A stretch of 64,000 nucleotides of DNA from Dyadobacter sp. CY312 (GTDB lineage: Bacteria > Bacteroidota > Bacteroidia > Cytophagales > Spirosomataceae), in assembly GCF_021390535.1 (NCBI RefSeq), contig NZ_JAJUXG010000001.1:558001-622000 (forward strand). Reading direction: 5' to 3'. Shown one piece after another: positions 7,809-15,708 of this stretch. Under the pieces are notes generated by a model. The model was not told the DNA's origin. It worked only from the letters and a program-made list of their open reading frames with translations, and made no database searches. The position numbers and the translations under genes were made by a program. Each line of letters opens with the position of its first letter. The first letter of the stretch is position 1.

Positions 7809-9767
7809 GTGGAAGATTTAGTAGAGGATATCGTCATTGATCAAATTCCGGAAGTTATTGATTACTCAACAATTTCGGTTCAGATATTGTACCGTCCGGT
7901 TTTGCGTGAAACGGTGCCGGATTGTCCTCCTCTTGACAGAAACAATGACGCGTTCAAATGGTGGCAGGAGCAAATAAATCGATGCTTATATGGCTGGATT
8001 GCGCCAGATGGTCACTATTTAAATGGCTACTTATATTTCTACCTCAATTTCGTAAAAGTGAAATTGCAGGATCCAGAAACCGAAGTCTGGGACAATGTAC
8101 CTCCGTTGTATCGAGATAATGATGAAGAAATATTCAACATCATTTGGGGCAACAAGGCCAGAAGACTACCCAACGGAAAACTATCGCAAGCCAGAAACCA
8201 CGTTGAAGCAAAACCTCGGGGTATTGCCTGGACCACTCTTAGTTTATTGGGAGTAGGATTATACACCTTTGTTTTTGAGCCAGAAAACCCGATCGGGAAT
8301 GCGTACCCAAATCCAGATCAGGTAGGCAGAGAGTCTGTTGCGTTCCAAACCAGTTGGGAAGCTCTGCACCCGATGTTCAGAAGATGGAAAGGCAAACAGC
8401 TGACGATTGTCAATAACAGCTCTGACTTATTTAGTGTTGGGGAGAAGATCAAAGGCAATAAAATCAAAAGATTACACAACAGATGCATGTTCCATGTTAT
8501 TGGTACAGAGAGTGCTGGGGTGTACAAAGGTGATAGGATGCACCTTATGATTGCAGTTGAAGCCGGTCTATGGAAAGGTGATTCTCTTAAAAACTACATA
8601 AATGAAAATGAACCCTGTATTGCTTCTGGAAAGTCAAGATGGGGGATGACACTGATTGGTGGTACATCCAACTTAATTATTAATAAAACCACCGCCTACA
8701 AGGATATTTTTGAGAGTCCCAAGATATTCAAAGCTACATGCCACTTTACCCCTTCAACGAAGGTTTTACGAGATCATATTGATTATCATACAGGAAGATC
8801 GTTGGTCGAAAAGGCTTTGGAAACTATCCAGGCAAAACGTGACGAAAAACTGGATGATCCGGTAACATACCAGCAGCTGTTGATGGAATACCCATTGACT
8901 CCCGAAGAGGCATTTATCCCGAACCTTCAATTAGCTTACAACTCGGCAACCATTAATAATCAGATCAGTAAGGTTAAAACAAACTACCTCGACACCTTAT
9001 GGCGCCGCGGTATTTTGTACTATGAAAAGGATGTTAATGGCAGATCCACTGGTGTGGTAAAATTTACTGAAACAGGAGACGGTGACTGGTTGATCAATAT
9101 GGAAGGTTTACCAAACCAACTGTACGAAAACCTTCATATCGCTGCAATTGATGATAGGTATAAATCCAGAAACCCAAACAAGAAAGTAGATAAGGATGCT
9201 TCCAGAAATGCCATGGTAATATACCGGCAGCCAACTATGTATCCAATTCGTTCTGATATGCCAGTCGGTTTATATCTTGGGAATGATGCTGATATGACTG
9301 TGGCTTATGAAGAATTTTACAAAGGGATGCTCTTCTGGAATATCAAGCAAACACTGTATGAGTACAATGCTGACGGCTTTATCATCTTCTTGAGGACGGA
9401 AAAGAAGGATCTCCAACGATTGTATTTCATTGACGAGGATCCGGGCATCAAGGTGACACCAAAAATCAAGAATGAGTTGACCTACCTTGGTAATCAGTAC
9501 TTCAATGATGGCAGATACCAGAATTGCACTTGTGTTCCAATACTCGAATCCTTATTAATTTGGGGAGGTGCTACAAACACAGATATTGGTTCTGCTTTTC
9601 ACTTAGTTCTTCTCCTGTTACACCTCACGAAAGATAGCATTGTGACCATTCTTAATGAGAATAAGATCAATCAGGGTACATACATAATGCTGGGGCAAAA
9701 TTACAACGAAACTGAATATCATTCAGAAACATCTACATACTTGAAAATGGGTAGGAGAGTTGCCTGA
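7809..9767 (+). CDS. Terminase large subunit (DNA packaging ATPase/nuclease)
   Basis: A 652-aa protein starting at GTG, two bases after the previous stop. The N-terminal GHYLNGYLYFYLNF stretch (residues 68-81) is typical of terminases from crAss-like and related Bacteroidota phages. EAKPRGIAW (133-141) sits where the Walker A-type loop is expected. LMIAVEAG (246-252 region) fits the Walker B/catalytic Glu. YPLTPEEAF (361-369) is the TerL motif linking ATPase and nuclease. A nuclease strand with acidic residues (AAIDD, 445-449) and later acids follows. The ATPase drives DNA into the prohead and the nuclease cuts concatemers. It lies after, not before, the capsid gene, and no small subunit was recognised. 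Confidence 0.8.
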   Translation: MEDLVEDIVIDQIPEVIDYSTISVQILYRPVLRETVPDCPPLDRNNDAFKWWQEQINRCLYGWIAPDGHYLNGYLYFYLNFVKVKLQDPETEVWDNVPPLYRDNDEEIFNIIWGNKARRLPNGKLSQARNHVEAKPRGIAWTTLSLLGVGLYTFVFEPENPIGNAYPNPDQVGRESVAFQTSWEALHPMFRRWKGKQLTIVNNSSDLFSVGEKIKGNKIKRLHNRCMFHVIGTESAGVYKGDRMHLMIAVEAGLWKGDSLKNYINENEPCIASGKSRWGMTLIGGTSNLIINKTTAYKDIFESPKIFKATCHFTPSTKVLRDHIDYHTGRSLVEKALETIQAKRDEKLDDPVTYQQLLMEYPLTPEEAFIPNLQLAYNSATINNQISKVKTNYLDTLWRRGILYYEKDVNGRSTGVVKFTETGDGDWLINMEGLPNQLYENLHIAAIDDRYKSRNPNKKVDKDASRNAMVIYRQPTMYPIRSDMPVGLYLGNDADMTVAYEEFYKGMLFWNIKQTLYEYNADGFIIFLRTEKKDLQRLYFIDEDPGIKVTPKIKNELTYLGNQYFNDGRYQNCTCVPILESLLIWGGATNTDIGSAFHLVLLLLHLTKDSIVTILNENKINQGTYIMLGQNYNETEYHSETSTYLKMGRRVA

Positions 9768-9816
9768 AAAAATTAATATGACACAATAAGCTCATTGTGG
9801 TAACTAGGTACTTTCA
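9767..9816 (+). promoter_or_regulatory. Candidate phage late promoter, copy 2 (tail genes)
   Basis: An exact copy (9767-9789) of the 23-bp sequence at 1432-1454. It is followed after the same 19-base gap by TACTTTCA (9809-9816), a poorer match to TAnnTTTG. It overlaps the terminase stop codon and lies 44 bases ahead of the tail gene starting at 9834. Confidence 0.5.
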
Positions 9817-9833
9817 TAAAAAAAAGACAATCA

Positions 9834-10523
9834 ATGATTTTCCCGGATTTTCAAATCACTCAAAACGAATGTAATTCCTTTGTTTTTAAGGATACAACGC
9901 CCAAATACTCGAATGAGAATTTAGGTGGTTATGGTGGTTTGAATCCAAACGCAGAAGAGGTCACAAAGACAATTGTGACGCTTGATTTTGGAAAAGGTCA
10001 GGCATACGAATTGATTTCTTCCTACAATCAGACTAAACCAGACTGGATCATCCACGCTGGTGATATCCCTATCAATACCGCTTCAAATTCCGACTGCAAC
10101 GATTGTGGCCCCGTTCCTTGTGGATGCGAGGACTGCGATGATAGCCCCAAGCTCGAAGCAGATTGTCATGGATTCCTTACGGGTTTCCCTTCTGGATGCA
10201 TAATCGTTCGGCAGGAGATATTCGTATGGGATCCACTCACCAGTCGGGATAAGTCAATCGGATTGAAAGTAAAACAAATCGTTTCGGTATGTGCCCAGGA
10301 AAGAAAGTTCATTGAGATCGCTCATAAACTAACTTTGCCAAATGAATGTGGTGCTTATGACTTCTTTAAAAGCGAAGAGAAGCGCCTCCAAACTATGCGT
10401 GAATTTTCGCTGGCCTGGACAAAGCTGAGTCTACTACAGACACACTCACCTCACTGTGGATGTGACTGTATTGCTTCCAGTATCAGGCAGATTGACAACT
10501 TTCTGGATAGCATAAAACCATGA
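9834..10523 (+). CDS. Cysteine-rich phage tail-region protein
   Basis: A 229-aa protein with 13 cysteines. Five lie in a short segment near residues 84-97 (C-x2-C-x4-C-x-C-x2-C) and three near residues 204-208 (CGCDC). The C-terminal half is helical. It is the first gene after the second late-promoter copy and overlaps the next gene by four bases (ATGA at 10520), so it is cotranslated with the tail block. I do not recognise a family. Confidence 0.55.
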   Translation: MIFPDFQITQNECNSFVFKDTTPKYSNENLGGYGGLNPNAEEVTKTIVTLDFGKGQAYELISSYNQTKPDWIIHAGDIPINTASNSDCNDCGPVPCGCEDCDDSPKLEADCHGFLTGFPSGCIIVRQEIFVWDPLTSRDKSIGLKVKQIVSVCAQERKFIEIAHKLTLPNECGAYDFFKSEEKRLQTMREFSLAWTKLSLLQTHSPHCGCDCIASSIRQIDNFLDSIKP

Positions 10524-10738
10524 GAGTAATATCAGCCACAAACCTCCGGACACGAATTGAGAAATCTGCATGTAAGATGGATTGCGAAGCTGTTGCTTTG
10601 GCGAAACAAGGAAAATCATCGAAGGGCACTGAGGATGCGCTTTTTGAGATAATGTTCATTCATACATTCCTACCATACTGGAATACAAGCCAGCTAAAAC
10701 AGAAGGAATGTTACCTACACGATAAATTCGGAATATAA
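10520..10738 (+). CDS. Small hypothetical tail-region protein
   Basis: A 72-aa helical protein whose start overlaps the previous stop (ATGA) and whose stop overlaps the next start (TAATG at 10736-10740). The tight coupling on both sides supports it as a real gene. It is mildly basic at the N-terminus, with three cysteines. No family was recognised. Confidence 0.55.
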   Translation: MRVISATNLRTRIEKSACKMDCEAVALAKQGKSSKGTEDALFEIMFIHTFLPYWNTSQLKQKECYLHDKFGI

Positions 10739-12822
10739 TGGGATGCAATAAATGCCACCAACAAAAATGCTGCTGTCCACCTCCTCCATGCTTTGATTGC
10801 ATTGAAAAGGAGACAGTAATCGTGCGTTGTGCGCCAAAACGTAATGTATGCGAAGAGTTGGTTGATACTCTTCGAGATATTCTTGGAGCTAAACCCAAAT
10901 GTCGTCTACAACTTGCCAATCCGATTATATCTGGCAATACTGTTACACTCAATCCAATAAATGGTGAAGGTATAATCGAATTTAGTAAGGATGCTATTCT
11001 ATGGCAATTAAATCCAACGTTCATCCTACCAAACGGTCAGCATCGTCTTTTTGCACGCGAGGCTGGTAATATGTCCTGCATTCAGAATGTATTGGTAACA
11101 GTGAATGTTGCCTGCACTCCAAACTGGGTTGATGAATCTCCACAAGTTACAGAGTGTCGTTCAAACCGAACTTTTATAAAAAGAAAGGATGGTTGTGGTA
11201 ATACTGATTGGAGAGATTCAGGAATGCCGTGCAATGTTGGCGGATGCACAGAGAAATGGGAGGATATAGAACCACAATTAAAAGAGTGTTACAACGGTTT
11301 TGAGCGAATTCGTACTCACAATTCTTGTGGAATATTCGGGTGGAGAACCACAACGACTCCGTGCTCTGGTGGATGTACTCCAAATTGGGTGGATGTAGTT
11401 CCACAAGAAACTGAATGCCGTAGCAACAAAATATTCACAAAGAGACAAGATGGTTGTGGCAATTTCGATTGGCGTGACTCAAGTATTTCTTGTGGTGGTA
11501 GTGGTGGTGAATGTACTACACCAACTTTCGCACTTTCAAAGATCGATCCTACTTGCTCAGGGACTGAAGGAGCAACCAATCCAAATGGGAAACTTATGCT
11601 TTCCCTGTACAATAACGGAACACGTTTTCAGGTGTGCCAGGATTCTACATTCTCTTGCACCCCAAACTATAATGCCGCTACTCCGATTACGGGAACCGGG
11701 CCAATAGAATTGTTCGGTAGTATTTCATTCACGATCGGTCAACAGTATAAGGATTACTCTGTAAGAATGTACAATCTGAAAGCTGAGTGCTTCTCTGACA
11801 TGTCATTCAGGTTCCACAATCCGTGTTTCGTAAGTACAGAATGTGAGCTTCCACTATATTCTGGAATGGTTTCAAATCCAGCTACCTGCGAAGGTTCTGA
11901 AATTCAGAATAATGCCAGCGTAAAATTGACAGGTGTAGGAAAGACAACAAGATATGGTCATTCAATAGGAACAGTGTATTCCGGGCCAAGTTATGCAGAT
12001 GCAGTTCAACTGGCAGGTTCGGAAATTTTGATAATAAACCTTCCTGGTCAATCAACCACATTGCCGGTAACTATTCGTCAATTCAACGGTAGTGATAATT
12101 GTGTACAGGATGTTACGGTGAATGTTGCACCTTCTATTTGCAATGGTGAATGCGAAAGCTCCCCAACCTTCACCAACAAGTTTGCAACTGAGGCAACATG
12201 CGCAGGAAACACTGTAAATAATGATGCGAGAATCACCATTGATGGAGTTGTAGGTGCTTATAAATGGGGTTACTCAGAAGGAAGTACTTACACTGGTCCT
12301 GATTATGCAGGAGCAACAGATGTGGTTGGATCTACAATTAGCATCCTGAATTTGCCTGGTCATGCTGAAAACAAAACGTATTCTTTCAGGCTATTCAATT
12401 CCAGCGAATGTTACACGACAGACGCGCAGATCGTTCCTGGAAAAACGTGTTCTACTGCCTGCGTGAAGCCAACGTTTGATCTTGAATTCAGTGCTGGAAC
12501 TTGCACAGGAACTGAATCCAACAATGATGGGCAGCTCCGAATAATCAACCGTGCGAACGCAAACAAATTCCAGATATGTGTTGATGCCGGCTGGACTTGC
12601 ACCCCAAATTATGATGGATCACCAGCTGTAACAGGTTCGGGACCAATCGTAGCTCTTGACAACATCGGATTCTTACCAGATCAGGAATTCAGAGACTTCT
12701 TTGTGAGAATGTACAATGGATCAGAAGATTGCTACGAAACGAAAAATGTGAGAATCCCAAATCCTTGTTTTGGCGCGTGCTGCACACTTGAAATTTTATC
12801 TGTAACACTTATTGACGATTAA
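10738..12822 (+). CDS. Very cysteine-rich modular tail protein
   Basis: A 694-aa protein with about 45 cysteines. The first 40 residues hold nine (CxxCxxxxCCC, CxxC). Three related modules of about 43 residues follow at 126-165, 170-209 and 213-252, with a shared CTPNWVD..Q.TEC...DGCGN.DWRDS pattern. Four beta-rich modules of about 95 residues cover 259-690; the first and fourth resemble each other (FQxC...CTPNY...VRMYN), as do the second and third (SYADA/DYAGA...INLPG). The gene at 18143 carries another such module. It is probably an extended adhesin or tail fibre stabilised by disulfides outside the cell. Confidence 0.6.
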   Translation: MGCNKCHQQKCCCPPPPCFDCIEKETVIVRCAPKRNVCEELVDTLRDILGAKPKCRLQLANPIISGNTVTLNPINGEGIIEFSKDAILWQLNPTFILPNGQHRLFAREAGNMSCIQNVLVTVNVACTPNWVDESPQVTECRSNRTFIKRKDGCGNTDWRDSGMPCNVGGCTEKWEDIEPQLKECYNGFERIRTHNSCGIFGWRTTTTPCSGGCTPNWVDVVPQETECRSNKIFTKRQDGCGNFDWRDSSISCGGSGGECTTPTFALSKIDPTCSGTEGATNPNGKLMLSLYNNGTRFQVCQDSTFSCTPNYNAATPITGTGPIELFGSISFTIGQQYKDYSVRMYNLKAECFSDMSFRFHNPCFVSTECELPLYSGMVSNPATCEGSEIQNNASVKLTGVGKTTRYGHSIGTVYSGPSYADAVQLAGSEILIINLPGQSTTLPVTIRQFNGSDNCVQDVTVNVAPSICNGECESSPTFTNKFATEATCAGNTVNNDARITIDGVVGAYKWGYSEGSTYTGPDYAGATDVVGSTISILNLPGHAENKTYSFRLFNSSECYTTDAQIVPGKTCSTACVKPTFDLEFSAGTCTGTESNNDGQLRIINRANANKFQICVDAGWTCTPNYDGSPAVTGSGPIVALDNIGFLPDQEFRDFFVRMYNGSEDCYETKNVRIPNPCFGACCTLEILSVTLIDD
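11113..11493 (+). repeat. Three tandem coding repeats (about 43 aa each)
   Basis: These encode residues 126-252 of the cysteine-rich tail protein. The first and third units are closest to each other (same CTPNWVD, ECRSN, KR-DGCGN and DWRDS blocks). The middle unit has diverged and keeps mainly the cysteines, Trp and Gln. Confidence 0.7.
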
Positions 12823-12824
12823 CC

Positions 12825-13010
12825 ATGGAAGAATTAAGACTCATCCTGACGGACACTGACCGTCAGGAAGCGATAAAAGAAGCGAGTGTGTACAACAGGA
12901 GCTTGAAAGTATACGAGTATTCAGGTTCCGGTTTTCAGGCTTCCGGCAAAACCAGGGATTTACTCATTAGTAATCTATTGAAAACAATCAGAATAATCAT
13001 AAGAGGATAA
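12825..13010 (+). CDS. Small hypothetical tail-region protein
   Basis: A 61-aa protein starting two bases after the previous stop and overlapping the next start by one base (TAATG). It has an acidic first half, a Ser/Gly/Phe linker near 35-41 and a basic hydrophobic C-terminal helix (LLKTIRIIIRG). Tight packing supports it; its function is unknown. Confidence 0.5.
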   Translation: MEELRLILTDTDRQEAIKEASVYNRSLKVYEYSGSGFQASGKTRDLLISNLLKTIRIIIRG

Positions 13011-15229
13011 TGGCAACATACATAACACGACAAAGTATCGAAGGTGATTTGCTAATCACCAATGAACGTGTAGGCGACGGTTGTTGGACAGATGGTGAAG
13101 GTGATTACATCCCAAATTCTCTATCTCTTGTAATAGACGGCACTGAATATCCAATTGCAGCACCCCAATTCTTCGGATTTGGATATTTCAACGTGTTTTT
13201 ACCTGCCGGAGTATTCTTAAAGGGCGGCGATAGCGTTAGGCTAAAATCTAACTGTTCTGCTGACGACAGTATTGCTGTAATTACATTGCCTATTGATCTG
13301 GTTCTGACCACATCTAACGCAAGTACTTGTAACAACACTTCACCAATCAAAGCTACTTACAAGGATAGGATTCGTGTATTTATTGGCGGAAGGGAAGGGG
13401 ATGAAGTGTTCAATCTCAGCGTTAACGGAACCCCTCTTAATGTCAATGAATTTTTCAAACAGACGGGTTCATTAGGTACACTCACTTCAACAAATGGGGA
13501 TTGGAAGGCAGATCCTGTTGAAAACTCAATTTACTTCTCTAATAATTTGTACTCGCCCACGAGTGAAATTAAAATAGAAATAATTGATGATACTGCATAC
13601 TCAACAGTTCGGTTCGGTTACCTGGAAGCCATTTTTAGTACCGGAGAGTTGTACCTTATCGACTATATCGGTGATGCAGAAGAGCAACCATTTGGCACAT
13701 TCGCCAATGGTGATATTATTGAGATAGAATCGACACCGGGATCTTACATCGTTAAGAAAAACGGCACCTCGTTCTATACAGCTGAAAAGACAGTTGATTA
13801 CACCCTTCCAACTAATGGTGGATCAATTACACCCGATCCATCTGTTGCCGGGATCGATTCCACATGGACGTTGCCAACAACGCCTGGAAATTATGCAATT
13901 CAGGTTAAGCTCGGTGGTCAAATCACAGCGGTTGCAAATGCCACAATATCTCCATGCCAGTTGACAGCTGATCCTAAGACGAGCAACGCAAACAAAGGAA
14001 CGCTGAACAATGTGATTCCTCCTTTGTCGGGTGGAGCGCCAACCAACTGTAATGTTGCCAGCTACAAAATCAAGTCGCTGCCTGCATGTGGAACATTAAA
14101 GTTGAATGGTGCTGCGGTTGCTGACGAACAGACAATCGCTTTGGCTGACATAAGCAACCTGCGCATTGACATTCCAGCCAATTGCCCGGGGACTTCTGTT
14201 GTGTTCACTTACGCAAGCGTATCAAACCTACCGGGTTGCCAGGAATCAACTCCTGTTAATATCACTGTGAATTTGGCTTCCGGAACGGCTGATGCTATCG
14301 ACGATTCATTTTCTGGACCAAAAGGAACACCGATCGTTCACAATGTTTCGACCAATGACGTAAAATGTACAGTTGGTAATACCTTCTATGAGTTAGTTGC
14401 CGGTTCAGCGCAAAACGGTACAGTTTCGGCATTCGATCAGAATACCGGTGCTGCGACCTTCACACCAGTAAATGCAAATTACGTTGGGCCCGCACAATAT
14501 CAATATCGAATTCTATGTGGCCTGACATTGGGAGATGCTGTTCCAATGGATACAGCGACTGTGAAGCTCTCATTCTTTGGAGGCGATGCGGTGGATGATA
14601 CCAATACCACTTATCGGGATGAACCCGTCAATGGAAATGTAAGCACAAACGATACTGCTACCTGTGACGGTCCTGTTACGTATCAGGTTATATCAGGATC
14701 CGCACAAAATGGATCAGTTACAGATTTCAATACTGTAACCGGAGCGTACACCTTCTTACCGGCAGTTGGTTTTATTGGACAGGCTCAGTTCCGGTACAAC
14801 CTACTTTGCAATGGAATTGTAATTGACACTGCAACAGTGCGCATTACAGTGGCCGGTTCGATTCTTAATCCTGATAGGGAAACTACGCCAATCAACACGC
14901 CAATTTCAGGGACGATTGAAGATAACGACACTTTCACCTGTACAGAGCCAGTTTCTTTTGCTCTCGTGGCAGGAAGTGAGTTCAATGGAACAGTGTCAAA
15001 TTTCAATCCAACGACTGGCCAGTACACTTTTACTCCAGCTCTAAACTTCACAGGAGTTGGAGGATTTAAGTATGAAGCATTTTGCGGAACTACTAAGGTG
15101 GGAGAAACAACAGTGGAGATCACCATACTGCCAAGTTGCGATATATGTGCAGAACTGAAGATCATTAAGCAATACTTCAAAGCACTGCATTGTGATATAG
15201 AATTCATTAAAAAACATGTAACCAGATAA
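13010..15229 (+). CDS. Ig-like repeat tail adhesin
   Basis: A 739-aa beta-rich protein. Residues 1-420 are Ig-like/beta sandwich segments with scattered cysteines. Residues 426-707 are three tandem units of about 90 residues with shared DD..., NVSTND, SGSAQNG.V..F, TG.YTF.P and F.Y...C blocks, the pattern of cadherin-like/VCBS Ig domains of surface adhesins. The last 30 residues form a helical cap with two Cys and several His. There is no signal peptide, as expected for a virion protein. A tail fibre or spike that reaches the host surface is likely. Confidence 0.6.
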   Translation: MATYITRQSIEGDLLITNERVGDGCWTDGEGDYIPNSLSLVIDGTEYPIAAPQFFGFGYFNVFLPAGVFLKGGDSVRLKSNCSADDSIAVITLPIDLVLTTSNASTCNNTSPIKATYKDRIRVFIGGREGDEVFNLSVNGTPLNVNEFFKQTGSLGTLTSTNGDWKADPVENSIYFSNNLYSPTSEIKIEIIDDTAYSTVRFGYLEAIFSTGELYLIDYIGDAEEQPFGTFANGDIIEIESTPGSYIVKKNGTSFYTAEKTVDYTLPTNGGSITPDPSVAGIDSTWTLPTTPGNYAIQVKLGGQITAVANATISPCQLTADPKTSNANKGTLNNVIPPLSGGAPTNCNVASYKIKSLPACGTLKLNGAAVADEQTIALADISNLRIDIPANCPGTSVVFTYASVSNLPGCQESTPVNITVNLASGTADAIDDSFSGPKGTPIVHNVSTNDVKCTVGNTFYELVAGSAQNGTVSAFDQNTGAATFTPVNANYVGPAQYQYRILCGLTLGDAVPMDTATVKLSFFGGDAVDDTNTTYRDEPVNGNVSTNDTATCDGPVTYQVISGSAQNGSVTDFNTVTGAYTFLPAVGFIGQAQFRYNLLCNGIVIDTATVRITVAGSILNPDRETTPINTPISGTIEDNDTFTCTEPVSFALVAGSEFNGTVSNFNPTTGQYTFTPALNFTGVGGFKYEAFCGTTKVGETTVEITILPSCDICAELKIIKQYFKALHCDIEFIKKHVTR
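14285..15130 (+). repeat. Three tandem Ig-like coding repeats (about 90 aa each)
   Basis: Units cover roughly residues 426-525, 526-615 and 616-707 of the adhesin. Each opens with a D/N-rich turn and contains a G(S)xxNGxVxxFxxxTGxYTFxP core and a C-containing last strand. Confidence 0.65.
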
Positions 15230-15231
15230 TC

Positions 15232-15708
15232 ATGGAAGAGGAAGACGTAATCATGAAACTCATACGCGAGCTGATGGCCGCGGTAAAAAACTGGATCCGG
15301 GCAATCGTGAGGTCAGAAATTGGAGAAGAAACTGAAGTACCAGTGGATCCTAAGCCAGTTGATCCAGTAGATCCAGAAACTCCATTGCCGCCGAAATGCG
15401 ACGAAGGTCCAGAGATTCGGGAAATATCAGTATTTGGTTCACGTCAGGTTGTTGTGACATTTCACGGCAAAAATGTTTTTGTCTCTGAGTTGAAAATTAA
15501 AAACAAAAACGGAAGGCTTATCCATGAAGAAAAAGTACGGCATACAAGCAATGTCGTTACGCTGAATCTACTTGAAGATCTTCACGACGAAGAATACACT
15601 TTGGAGTTCAAGGCTACCAGCTGTACTGGATTTGACTCACAAGCATTCCCAGGGCCAAAACAAGCATGCAAGGAAACAGGTACAATCACTGAAATAAAAT
15701 TATTGTAA
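15232..15708 (+). CDS. Tail-associated protein with Pro-rich linker
   Basis: A 158-aa protein. Residues 1-32 form an amphipathic helix, residues 40-58 are a linker of repeated VDP units, and residues 62-158 are a single Ig/fibronectin-like beta domain with three cysteines. It starts two bases after the adhesin stop and overlaps the next start by one base (TAATG at 15706). The helix-linker-domain plan suggests a tail appendage anchored at its N-terminus. No family was recognised. Confidence 0.5.
   Translation: MEEEDVIMKLIRELMAAVKNWIRAIVRSEIGEETEVPVDPKPVDPVDPETPLPPKCDEGPEIREISVFGSRQVVVTFHGKNVFVSELKIKNKNGRLIHEEKVRHTSNVVTLNLLEDLHDEEYTLEFKATSCTGFDSQAFPGPKQACKETGTITEIKLL

Noticed and set aside
11113-15130. 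CRISPR-like or DNA-level repeat array
   Set aside because: The repetition is at protein level inside coding modules, with no short identical repeats and spacers.
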